Below are positions 26,210-33,276 of a stretch of 36,631 bases of DNA, in pieces. Source of the DNA: Spirochaetota bacterium (GTDB lineage: Bacteria; Spirochaetota; Spirochaetia; Treponematales; UBA12059); NCBI GenBank assembly GCA_029560805.1, contig JAKQKE010000006.1:1-36631 (forward strand), in the 5' to 3' direction. The notes under the pieces were generated by a model. It saw only the letters and a list, made by a program, of their open reading frames with translations. It was not told the DNA's origin and did not search any database. Every line of letters begins with the position of its first letter. Position 1 is the first letter of the stretch. Made by a program: the position numbers and the translations under genes.

Positions 26210-29200
26210 TCAGTCCCAGGAGACCGTATCGCCCTTCTTGGAGTAGGAGGACTTGATCTGGGACACAGAATTCCATGACAGCGTCACCGAGAAGTCGGTC
26301 TTGAACACGTACTCGAGGTTCTCGAGCACCGGGCTGGCCGTCAGCTTGAGCGCCAGGTCCCAGTCGTGCAGGTGGTGGGTAGCGGTCAGCTCGAGCGCCT
26401 TGAGCTTGAACAGCGACGCCCTGCGCGCCTCGCCCGTACCATCGAAGAAATTGAACGACGCCAGGAGGTCGGTCAGCGGATTGACCGGATCGAGGGCTAT
26501 CTCCTCGGGTATCTCGAACGCGGCGGGAAAATAGCGCCACAGCGACGCATTCCTGCTCGTCGACGACAGGCTCAGGTCCAGGAGCTCGTGCACCTTGAAG
26601 GTCAGGCCGTAGACGAAGTTCAGGTACGAGTCGGTGAAGCGCAGGAAACTCTGCTGCGCGGCCGCGTTGACGTCCATCGTCCACTGGATACGGCGGCGCC
26701 AGGCCGCCGGCGGCTTCCAGCTCGTCTTGTAGGCCATCGACATCGAGTTGACCATGAACGACGGGTCGCCGACCGACGACCAGCCGGCGCCGTAGCTCAA
26801 CCGGTACGCGACCGCCTCCTTGGCGCTCGCCGAGGCGGTGAACCCGTTCCAGGCTACCTGCAGCGACAGCGCGGTCGGCTTCTCGTCCTCGATATCCCAG
26901 ACGTAGCTCCCGGTCAGCTTCGGCCAGGGAGCCTCGCCGAGCGTCAGGCTCGAGCTCAGGGGCGACCAGACGTACTCCTCGTCCTCGGACGGCATCGAGT
27001 ACTCGGAGCCGACCGTCAGGGTGGCCCAGGGCGCCTTGAGGCTGAGCCTGCCCGTATAGCCGCCGAGTCGGGGCGGCAGGTCCGCCTGGAGCGAGAGCAC
27101 CTGCTTATAGCCCCAGGGCTGCAGGCCAAGGTCGAGCGACAGCGCGTGCGCGCTGACCGTCTCGTCGGTCCAGTCGGCCGTAACCGTCTCGTAGACGGCC
27201 TTCGAGGCGTCCGTCGGGGCCGTCGCGTCCATCTCCTTGAACGCGTACTCGTACAGCGTCGACGAGAGGGAGTAGCCGAAGCTGGTCGGCGACCAGAGCC
27301 ACAGGTCCTGGAACGGGGAGCTCGTCAGCTTGAGCTGCGCGCTCAGCTTGTCGTTACGGTACTGCGCGTCCTGCTTGGCCCAGGTCGTCTTGAGCGACTC
27401 GCTCGCGTAGGCCGCGTCCGACGAGATGCTCGGCCTATCCTGGGCCTGGCTCGACGCCGACAGGCCGAGCGTCAGGGCGAGCAGACCGTCGTAGGCCGCG
27501 CCTACCAGATTGACCGAGCCAGCCGCCCTCGAGGTCCTCGTCTCGTACAGCGCCGACCAGTCCACGAGCTCCGGCTCGGTCCAGGCCGTGGTCAGGAAGC
27601 GCCGCTTCCAGGCGAAGGTCGGGCTGAGCGACCACGACATCGAGGCGGATAGCGGCGTACGGTCAGCGTAGGTCTCGGGCGAGGCCAGGGCCGGCGCGGA
27701 GAAGCCGGGGGCGGCCGCCTTCTCCGCCTTCTCCGCCTTCTCCGCCTTTTCCAGCGCCGCGGAGGTGGCCCAGGGCGCCTCGAGGCTCGGCAGGGCCGCG
27801 AGCGCCCGGTCGACGGCGTCCGGGACGCGCTCGTCGCCTTCGCCGCCTTCGCCTCCTCGGGCATCCGTCGCGGAGGCCGCGGCCGTCGGGCCCGAGGCCG
27901 TGGGGACGGCCTTCCCGGCCTTCCTCGGGTACTTGAACAGCGAGCCCGACAGGCTGGCGCTCGAGTCGAGCACCGTCCACTCGTACGGAGCGAAGAACTC
28001 GCGCGTCGGGTCGACCGCGAACAGCTTGGCCTCGGTCGAGTCGCTCGGCGTCGGCTTGACCACCGAATTCCAGGCCAGCGAGGTGTTCAACTTGGTCAGC
28101 GACGCGGTCGACAGCCACGACGGCAGGCTGGCCGAGGGCAGCGACGCCGACAGGCTGAGCGAATCCGTGAAGGACGATAGCTTCGATACCGTCGTCTCGT
28201 CGTCGTCCTGGTCGAGGAACTGGAGCCAGTTCATCTGCTCGCTGCGGTCACGGAAGTCCACGTTGTAGTACGCGTCGCTGTAGAACGGCAGCGAGAAGCT
28301 CAGCTTGACCGGCCCGGCCGACAGGCTCGAGGCCAGCTCCCAGCCGAAGCGGAACGGCAGCTCCGTACCGAGCAGATCCACGCCGTTCCAGACCGACGCG
28401 TAGTCGCCGGCCGAGACGAAGGGCGTGTAGCCGTCGGCCGCGCCGAAGACCGAGCGCGATAGCCCTATCCCCGCGAAGGCCGTCGTCGACGAGAACGGGC
28501 CGGGCGAGGCGAGCTGGGCCTGGACCGCCGCGAAGCCGCCCAGGTTCGAGTACAGGTCGACGATCACCTTGACGAAGTCGGTCGTCTTAGACTTCGCCGG
28601 CTCCCGCGTCGTCCGGAGGAACACCCCGTCGATCCTGCGCTCGTAGCCCGAGCCTCCCTCGGCTATCTTGAGCAGGCTGATCTCCTGCTCCTTGACCTCC
28701 TTGCGGCCGACCAGGTAGGTCGTCGTCTGCACGTAGCGGCCGAAGCGCTCCTCGTAGCCGAAGACCGGGTTGAACGCTATCTCCTCGCCCGGGTAGTAGA
28801 AGAACGGCAGGTACAGGAGCGGCAATTCGCCGACCGACAGCGTCGCGTTGAGCATGGCCCACTCGTTGCCGCCGAGTATCCAGATCCTGGAGGCGCGGAT
28901 CGAGTAATGCGGGCTCTCGTCGTCGCAGGAGCTGACCACGCCGTCCTTGAACACCAGCACGTCGCTGCCGCGCTTGACGATGTCGTCGGCCCGGAAGAAC
29001 AGCGCGTCGCCGGACTCCTCGCCGGCCGCCCGCTTGCTCTCCCCGTCGAGGAAGGCCCCGCTCCAGTCGTCCATGTCCAGCTCGAGCGCCTCGCCGATAA
29101 AATAATCGGAGCCGCTCGCCTTGCGGCGCTCGAAGACGATGTCGCCGCGGGCCGACAGCAGGTTGGCGTCGCGATTGACCACGATCGTATCGGCCCGTAT

Positions 29201-29659
29201 CGTCAGCGTCTCGCCCCGATCGTCGTCCTTGACCGAGATCGACACCCGCCCCTCGAAGCGCACCGTCGACTCCCCGTCGTCCCTGGCGCTCAGGTACTCG
29301 GTGCGGTCGGCCGACTCGATCGTGATCGTCTTGGACGACGCCGCGGCGGACGGGGGCGCCGAGACGCCGAAATGCTTATAGAGCCTGGCCCGCAGCTCCT
29401 GGGCCGTGCCCGACTCGTCCAGCCCGAGCGACCGGGCCCAGGCCGCGAGCGCGTAGTAGTCGGAGCTCGCAATATCGAGGGCGAGCGTCGCGAGCACCAG
29501 ATCCTCAGGCTCCAACGGCGCCTCGCCCGAGGGCGGCGCGCCCTCAGGCGGCGGCCCCTCCGGAGGTAGCGCGTCCTGGGCCCAGGCGGGTCCCGCGGCG
29601 AGTATGATTGCGGCCAGGCCCGCGGTCACGAACGCGGCGCGGAACGATCGGAGTGCCAT
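26210..29659 (-). CDS. lptD: LptD-like outer-membrane beta-barrel (LPS/glycolipid assembly)
   Basis: 1149 aa, longer than enterobacterial LptD (about 780). Signal peptide 1-28 (cleavage near AWAQD). A Pro/Glu-rich linker leads to a helical SAP-like stretch (residues 66-97). The OstA-like jellyroll follows (about 110-215: KTITIESADRTEYLSARDDG, VNRDANLLSARGDIVFERRK), and the rest is beta-barrel-rich, Ser/Trp/Tyr-rich strands. A Glu-Lys-Ala repeat (27717-27752) sits in an insertion. It would insert glycolipid into the outer leaflet; spirochaetes such as Treponema carry LptD-like proteins although classical LPS is absent. The chain ends GDTVSWD, without the terminal aromatic residue usual for barrel proteins. 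Follows rsgA by 66 bp. Confidence 0.8.
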   Translation of the reverse strand: MALRSFRAAFVTAGLAAIILAAGPAWAQDALPPEGPPPEGAPPSGEAPLEPEDLVLATLALDIASSDYYALAAWARSLGLDESGTAQELRARLYKHFGVSAPPSAAASSKTITIESADRTEYLSARDDGESTVRFEGRVSISVKDDDRGETLTIRADTIVVNRDANLLSARGDIVFERRKASGSDYFIGEALELDMDDWSGAFLDGESKRAAGEESGDALFFRADDIVKRGSDVLVFKDGVVSSCDDESPHYSIRASRIWILGGNEWAMLNATLSVGELPLLYLPFFYYPGEEIAFNPVFGYEERFGRYVQTTTYLVGRKEVKEQEISLLKIAEGGSGYERRIDGVFLRTTREPAKSKTTDFVKVIVDLYSNLGGFAAVQAQLASPGPFSSTTAFAGIGLSRSVFGAADGYTPFVSAGDYASVWNGVDLLGTELPFRFGWELASSLSAGPVKLSFSLPFYSDAYYNVDFRDRSEQMNWLQFLDQDDDETTVSKLSSFTDSLSLSASLPSASLPSWLSTASLTKLNTSLAWNSVVKPTPSDSTEAKLFAVDPTREFFAPYEWTVLDSSASLSGSLFKYPRKAGKAVPTASGPTAAASATDARGGEGGEGDERVPDAVDRALAALPSLEAPWATSAALEKAEKAEKAEKAAAPGFSAPALASPETYADRTPLSASMSWSLSPTFAWKRRFLTTAWTEPELVDWSALYETRTSRAAGSVNLVGAAYDGLLALTLGLSASSQAQDRPSISSDAAYASESLKTTWAKQDAQYRNDKLSAQLKLTSSPFQDLWLWSPTSFGYSLSSTLYEYAFKEMDATAPTDASKAVYETVTADWTDETVSAHALSLDLGLQPWGYKQVLSLQADLPPRLGGYTGRLSLKAPWATLTVGSEYSMPSEDEEYVWSPLSSSLTLGEAPWPKLTGSYVWDIEDEKPTALSLQVAWNGFTASASAKEAVAYRLSYGAGWSSVGDPSFMVNSMSMAYKTSWKPPAAWRRRIQWTMDVNAAAQQSFLRFTDSYLNFVYGLTFKVHELLDLSLSSTSRNASLWRYFPAAFEIPEEIALDPVNPLTDLLASFNFFDGTGEARRASLFKLKALELTATHHLHDWDLALKLTASPVLENLEYVFKTDFSVTLSWNSVSQIKSSYSKKGDTVSWD
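27717..27752. repeat. Four 9-bp tandem repeats coding Glu-Lys-Ala
   Basis: The unit gccttctcc occurs four times, the last with one change (gccttttcc), inside lptD. It encodes an in-frame charged EKA repeat; copy number changes would keep the frame and could vary a surface or periplasmic loop. Confidence 0.9.
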
Positions 29660-29725
29660 ACCGGCGCATGATACAACGGCGCCTATTATTTTGCTACCGA
29701 ATGTAGACGACGCGCCGCCCCTGCC

Positions 29726-31009
29726 CTAGCCGCGCTCCGCATCCTTCAGCCGCCTACGCGCCTTGGCGATCAGCTTCCAGCGGCGCTCGTCGCTCGCGCT
29801 CAGCCTGGCCGAGTGCCTGCGCTCGTACGACGCCCGCTCCGCCTCCAGCTCCAGGTAGTCGGAGAAGCGCCCCGGCTCGAGCTCGCCGGAATCCAGCGCG
29901 GCGCGCACCGCGCAGCCCGGCTCGTTCGTGTGCGTGCAGTCGGAGAAGCGGCAGGAGACGGCCAGCTCGGACACCTCGGCGAAGACGTCGGCCGTCGCCT
30001 CCTCGTCGCCGAGCACCTTGAGCTCGCGGAAGCCCGGCGCGTCGACCACCAACAGCCCCGAGTCCAGCCGGTAGAGCCGGCTGGCGGTCGTCGTGTGCCG
30101 GCCCCGCCGGTCGCCGTCGCGCACCGCGCCCTCGATAGCCCGAAGCCCGGGCTCCGGAGGCGGCGCCGTCTCGACGTCACCGGCCCCGGACGGCCCGGCG
30201 CCGGGCGCCGCCTCGCCGCTCCCGGCGCCGGCGAGCGCGTTGACCAGCGCCGACTTGCCCATGCCGCTCTTACCGAGCAGGGCGATAGTCTCGCCTGGCC
30301 CGAACAAGGCCGCCAGCTCCGCTATCCCCGCCCCGGTCCGCGCGCTCGTCGACAGCACCGGCACCCCCGGCGCCAGGCGCGACAGCTCCGCCTCGGCGGC
30401 CAGCCTCGTCTCCTCGTCGGCCAGGTCGCGCTTGTTGAGCGCCAGCACCGGCGCCGCGCCCGACGCCCGGGCGAGTACCAGCGCCCGCTCCGCGAGCCTC
30501 GGCAGGAAATTCCGCCCGCCGTCGAGCGCCAGCACGACGATCAGCGTGTCGATATTCGCCGCGATCACCTGCGCCTCGCTCGTCCGGCCCGCCCGGCCGC
30601 GGGCCACCGCCGACAGCCGCCCGAGCGTCGCCTGGATGCGCGGGTAGCCCCCGTCCAGGTCGACGAGCACCCAGTCGCCGCAGGCCGGATACTCGAGCAC
30701 GCCCGAGGCCCGGCCCCGGTCGCCCGAGTCGGCCTCCTCGATGGCCCGAGCGTACGCGCCGCTCAGCGCGACGCCCGAGTACTCCCCGGGAGCGCCGGCC
30801 CTGCCAGCCGCCGCCGAGACCGCGGCCGCCTCGAAGCCCGGCCGCCCGGAGAAGTCAGGCGCCACGACGCGGTAGGCCCCGCGGTCCCGCCCGACGACCC
30901 GCGCCGGCAGCATGCCCCTCGCGGCCGGCCACAGGCCGGCCATCGTTTCATAGGAAGCGTGATGCTCCCGCCTCCAGCCCCATCCCTCGGGGCTATAGTC
31001 CTTCGTCAT
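29726..31009 (-). CDS. rsgA: Ribosome small-subunit GTPase RsgA (with insertions)
   Basis: 427 aa; family members are usually 290-350. A circularly permuted GTPase needed for late 30S assembly. Motifs appear in the permuted order G4 NKRD (192-195), G1 GKSGMGKS (246-253), G2 RGRHTTT (302-308) and G3 DAPG (323-326), followed by the zinc site C353, C358, H360, C366 (CRFSDCTHTNEPGC). Two regions are extra: about 55-105 within the OB-fold part and about 260-290, an Ala/Gly/Pro-rich linker between G1 and G2. The ATG at 31009 has AAAGGT upstream. A long leader (31010-31217) contains a 13-codon ORF. Confidence 0.93.
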   Translation of the reverse strand: MTKDYSPEGWGWRREHHASYETMAGLWPAARGMLPARVVGRDRGAYRVVAPDFSGRPGFEAAAVSAAAGRAGAPGEYSGVALSGAYARAIEEADSGDRGRASGVLEYPACGDWVLVDLDGGYPRIQATLGRLSAVARGRAGRTSEAQVIAANIDTLIVVLALDGGRNFLPRLAERALVLARASGAAPVLALNKRDLADEETRLAAEAELSRLAPGVPVLSTSARTGAGIAELAALFGPGETIALLGKSGMGKSALVNALAGAGSGEAAPGAGPSGAGDVETAPPPEPGLRAIEGAVRDGDRRGRHTTTASRLYRLDSGLLVVDAPGFRELKVLGDEEATADVFAEVSELAVSCRFSDCTHTNEPGCAVRAALDSGELEPGRFSDYLELEAERASYERRHSARLSASDERRWKLIAKARRRLKDAERG

Positions 31010-31148
31010 AGTCTACCTTTCGATGAGTTCCAGCGATGCGCGATTACCCCGCGAGCCTGACGCGCGGCGGGATGACGGGATGGCATGGGGAGGGCGCGGC
31101 GATGACCGCCTCGGAGGGTAGGACTACGTTTTTTGTACTGTAGACGAG

Positions 31149-31165
31149 CCGGACCCACGGTCCGG
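31149..31165. other. Hairpin in the rsgA leader
   Basis: CCGGACC-CAC-GGTCCGG: a perfect 7-bp stem with a 3-base loop, ten bases after the stop of the micro-ORF in the direction of rsgA. No U-run follows it on the minus strand, so simple attenuation is not shown. Confidence 0.5.
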
Positions 31166-31175
31166 TTCGCGCGGC

Positions 31176-31217
31176 CTACCCGAACGCCGCTCCGCTCCTA
31201 GCAGTGGCCTTCTTCAT
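31176..31217 (-). CDS. Possible 13-aa leader peptide upstream of rsgA
   Basis: Reads MKKATARSGAAFG then TAG. The ATG is preceded by AAAGGAGG with a 6-base spacer, the best Shine-Dalgarno of this region, and starts with AAG AAG as many expressed small ORFs do. It lies 166 bp upstream of the rsgA start and ends just before the 31149-31165 hairpin. It may be a regulatory leader, a small protein or the remains of a longer gene. Expression is unproven. Confidence 0.4.
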   Translation of the reverse strand: MKKATARSGAAFG

Positions 31218-31410
31218 AATAAGCCTCCTTTACGGACGAGCGCTCGGATGCCGGCGCTATGCGCCCGGCCGGACCGGCTGTCGCCGAACCTATCCGTACT
31301 GTACGCCCCGACGACGAGGCGTCGCAAGGGAAAGTATAGTTTTAATCAGGAACGAAGGGGGCCGCCACGCGCGTAGGCCCGGCCGCCTGAGCCGGACGCG
31401 GCCCCCGCCG

Positions 31411-31448
31411 CGGGCTTCCTCGGCGATCGCGGGCTTCCTCGGCGATCG
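31411..31448. repeat. 19-bp tandem duplication
   Basis: Two adjacent perfect copies of cgggcttcctcggcgatcg (31411-31429 and 31430-31448). A partial relative, cctcggcgatcccgcgg, occurs near 31527-31543. Lies at the boundary between core genes and the defence-like region. Confidence 0.85.
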
Positions 31449-31562
31449 CGGACTAAAGCCGCAATCGCTGCCGTCGTTGAACCTGACTCGCCATGTTCGC
31501 AGGTTAACGACGGCGCCCGGGTACGAGCCTCGGCGATCCCGCGGCCCCCCGGGGAAACGCGC

Positions 31563-32012
31563 CTAGAACGCGCCCTGCTCGATGGCGCGGTGCTCGGCCT
31601 GCGATACCCAGAGCAGGTTGGAAGGCCGGTTGTCGAAGCCGTTGTTGTTGATGTGATGCACCTGGGTCGCGCCGTCGCGCCGCTCGCACCACGCGCCGGC
31701 TATCACGCGCCAGACATTGACGTCCCCGTGCCCGGGGATGGAGACGTGGAGCCAATCGCTCGCCTTGCCCTCGTCCGGGGATTGCCTGAGTATCGAGCCG
31801 CCATGGCGCACGCGCCCGTAGTTGCTGCCCTCGGCCCCGGTATCCGGATCGAGCGCGAAGCGCTCGCCCGGCAATTCGGCGCTGTCGTCTTCCCACAGCG
31901 CCCGTCCCGTGGGCCCGAGCAGGGGCTCGTACTCGCCTCCCCTCGGCTTCTTGACTATCATCGAGCGTAGCTCGCCTATGCCGTAGTGGATCGTATGGCT
32001 GATGACGCGCAT
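31563..32012 (-). CDS. HNH-family endonuclease
   Basis: 149 aa. C-terminal HNH fold: QVHHINNNGFDNRPSNLLWV followed by SQAEHRAIE, with H119/H120, N128 or N132 and H141 in the usual spacing; this resembles the HNH_3 group of phage and free-standing homing-type nucleases. The first about 85 residues are unassigned, with GRVRHGGSILRQSPDEGK. I chose the ATG at 32012 because AGGAGGAACC precedes it; an ATG/TTG-type start seven codons upstream lacks one. It faces away from the restriction genes to its right. No intron or intein is seen near it, and target is unknown. Confidence 0.8.
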   Translation of the reverse strand: MRVISHTIHYGIGELRSMIVKKPRGGEYEPLLGPTGRALWEDDSAELPGERFALDPDTGAEGSNYGRVRHGGSILRQSPDEGKASDWLHVSIPGHGDVNVWRVIAGAWCERRDGATQVHHINNNGFDNRPSNLLWVSQAEHRAIEQGAF

Positions 32013-32085
32013 GGTTCCTCCTGCGTAGAGCATAGCATGGGGGAGGAGCCGTGGGGAGCAAGGCAGGCACGGTCGACACGTTCTG

Positions 32086-32114
32086 TTGCCCTCGACCGAT
32101 CGAGGCTATACAAT
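32086..32114 (+). promoter_or_regulatory. Predicted promoter of the broken restriction gene
   Basis: -35 TTGCCC at 32086-32091, 17-base spacer, -10 TACAAT at 32109-32114, followed by an ATG at 32143. Its good match shows the locus could be transcribed even though the gene is interrupted. Confidence 0.55.
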
Positions 32115-32142
32115 GCTCGTATTCGTAACGACGGGGTAAAAC

Positions 32143-32994
32143 ATGGGTTTCGAGGCAATCCTCAATCACTATAGATCGCATTCATTCTCCGAACGCGATA
32201 AGGGCGCCCGTTTCGAGCGCCTCATGCAGGCCTGGTTGCGTACGGATCCGCTCTATAAAGATGCCTTGACGGACGTCTGGCTCTGGAACGATTTCCCCGG
32301 GCGTTAAGATTTCGGCGGTAAGGATACCGGCATAGACCTTGTGGCTCGTACCGGGAGCGGCGACTATTGGGCCATCCAGTGTAAGTGCTACGCCGAGGAC
32401 GCGATCATCGACAAGCCCGCCGTCGATAGCTTCCTGGCCACCTCGAGCCGCTCCTTCCTGGACGACCAGCTACGCACGACGACCTTCTCCAACCGGCTAT
32501 GGATATCCACGACCAATCATTGGGGCCCGAACGCCGAAGAAACAATACATAACCAGAAGCCCCCGGTACACAGTGTAGCACTATCCGACGTGCTGGCTTC
32601 CCCGGTGGACTGGGACGCGCTCGAGCGTGGCGTTCATGGCGGCAAGAAAAAGGAAATCGACGCAAGGAAACCTAAGGGTTTCCCCGATCACATCCCGTTC
32701 ATACACGCTATACCCGATCCCCACGTCGAGCGATGGGTGCTGAATGACTCAGCGGCGTTCAAAGCGGTTTTCGGAAAAGGATGCGCCGCGCCCGACCAGA
32801 AATGCGAGAAGGATAGGTATAAAGACATACTGAACAGAGCGATAGTCGCCGCCGGAGGAGAGATAACCATCAGCTGGACCGAGCACGCGGAAGAACTCAT
32901 AGAACATATGGATATCGATCATCTGTGCCGCGTCGACGAGTCAGTCGAAAAGTTCATTGGAGAATGCCGCGCCGCTTTCAAAGCGCTTGCCTGA
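32143..32994 (+). pseudogene. Mrr-like restriction endonuclease remnant interrupted by in-frame TAA
   Basis: Reading from ATG 32143 gives a clear restriction N-terminus (EAILNHYRSHSFSERDKGAR, FERLMQAWLRTDPLYKDALT, DVWLWNDFPGR), then TAA at 32305-32307, and the same frame resumes with DFGGKDTGIDLVARTGSGDY and WAIQCKCYAEDAI. The PD-(D/E)xK residues D65 and Q79-C-K81 are intact but lie after the stop. This module is known at the N-terminus of large Mrr-like restriction-helicase (type ISP-like) enzymes; here the frame ends at codon 284 without helicase motifs, so the gene is also truncated. The first possible restart, GTG at 32341, would lose D65. Base use is less GC-rich than in the core genes, suggesting transfer. 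Confidence 0.8.
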
Positions 32995-33000
32995 ATCCTT

Positions 33001-33030
33001 AAAAAAGGGAACCGGCGATTGACCGGTCCC
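33001..33030 (-). terminator. Intrinsic terminator, best in minus orientation
   Basis: Stem GGGA-CCGG with a single bulged A (33007-33015 with 33023-33030) and a 7-base loop. Read leftward it is followed by TTTTTT; read rightward by tcggctccttcc, which is poor. It lies 6 bp after the broken restriction gene and may serve it, but its U-tract favours a minus-strand transcript for which no gene is seen. Confidence 0.65.
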
Positions 33031-33276
33031 TCGGCTCCTTCCGCCATGGGTGGATGAGTATCACAAGGCGAAACATAGCTCTTGTATTGTTTTCTTACAA
33101 GAGAGTTAAGTACCGCGGAGACACTTCATGGCGATGAGCAAAGGCGGTGGCGTTGGCGTTGGCGGGGTGATGCTAACGGCAACATGTAAGGAAGGCTTAC
33201 ACGTTGCGTGTATACAGACCAGAATGAACCGTCCGGTAAATCCAGATGGTTCGCATATAAAGCACGGAGGCGTCTG
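33031..33276. promoter_or_regulatory. Structured leader/control region before mcrB
   Basis: Inverted repeats: CTCTTGTA/TACAAGAG (33079-33103, 9-base loop), TGTAAG/CTTACA (33185-33201, 5-base loop) and TACACG/CGTGTA (33198-33212, 3-base loop); the last two overlap and are mutually exclusive. A G-rich run (ggcggtggcgttggcgttggcgggg) lies at 33143-33167. No good sigma-70 promoter was identified; -35-like TTGTAT at 33082-33087 sits inside the first repeat. Confidence 0.5.

Larger units (their letters stand above)
31010..31562. other. 550-bp intergenic region between rsgA and HNH gene
   Basis: Holds a 13-codon ORF with a strong ribosome binding site (31176-31217, minus), a 7-bp hairpin with 3-base loop (31149-31165), a 2 x 19-bp tandem repeat (31411-31448) and an imperfect 9-bp inverted repeat (31476-31508) after the HNH stop. 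On the minus strand TATACT occurs near 31336-31341 but without a matching -35. No tRNA or large ORF was seen. Confidence 0.6.

Noticed and set aside
31476-31508. attC-like imperfect inverted repeat (GTTGAACCTG / CAGGTTAAC)
   Set aside because: The ends do not match the RYYYAAC and GTTRRRY boxes, and no integron integrase or cassette array is seen; more likely a simple hairpin after the HNH gene.
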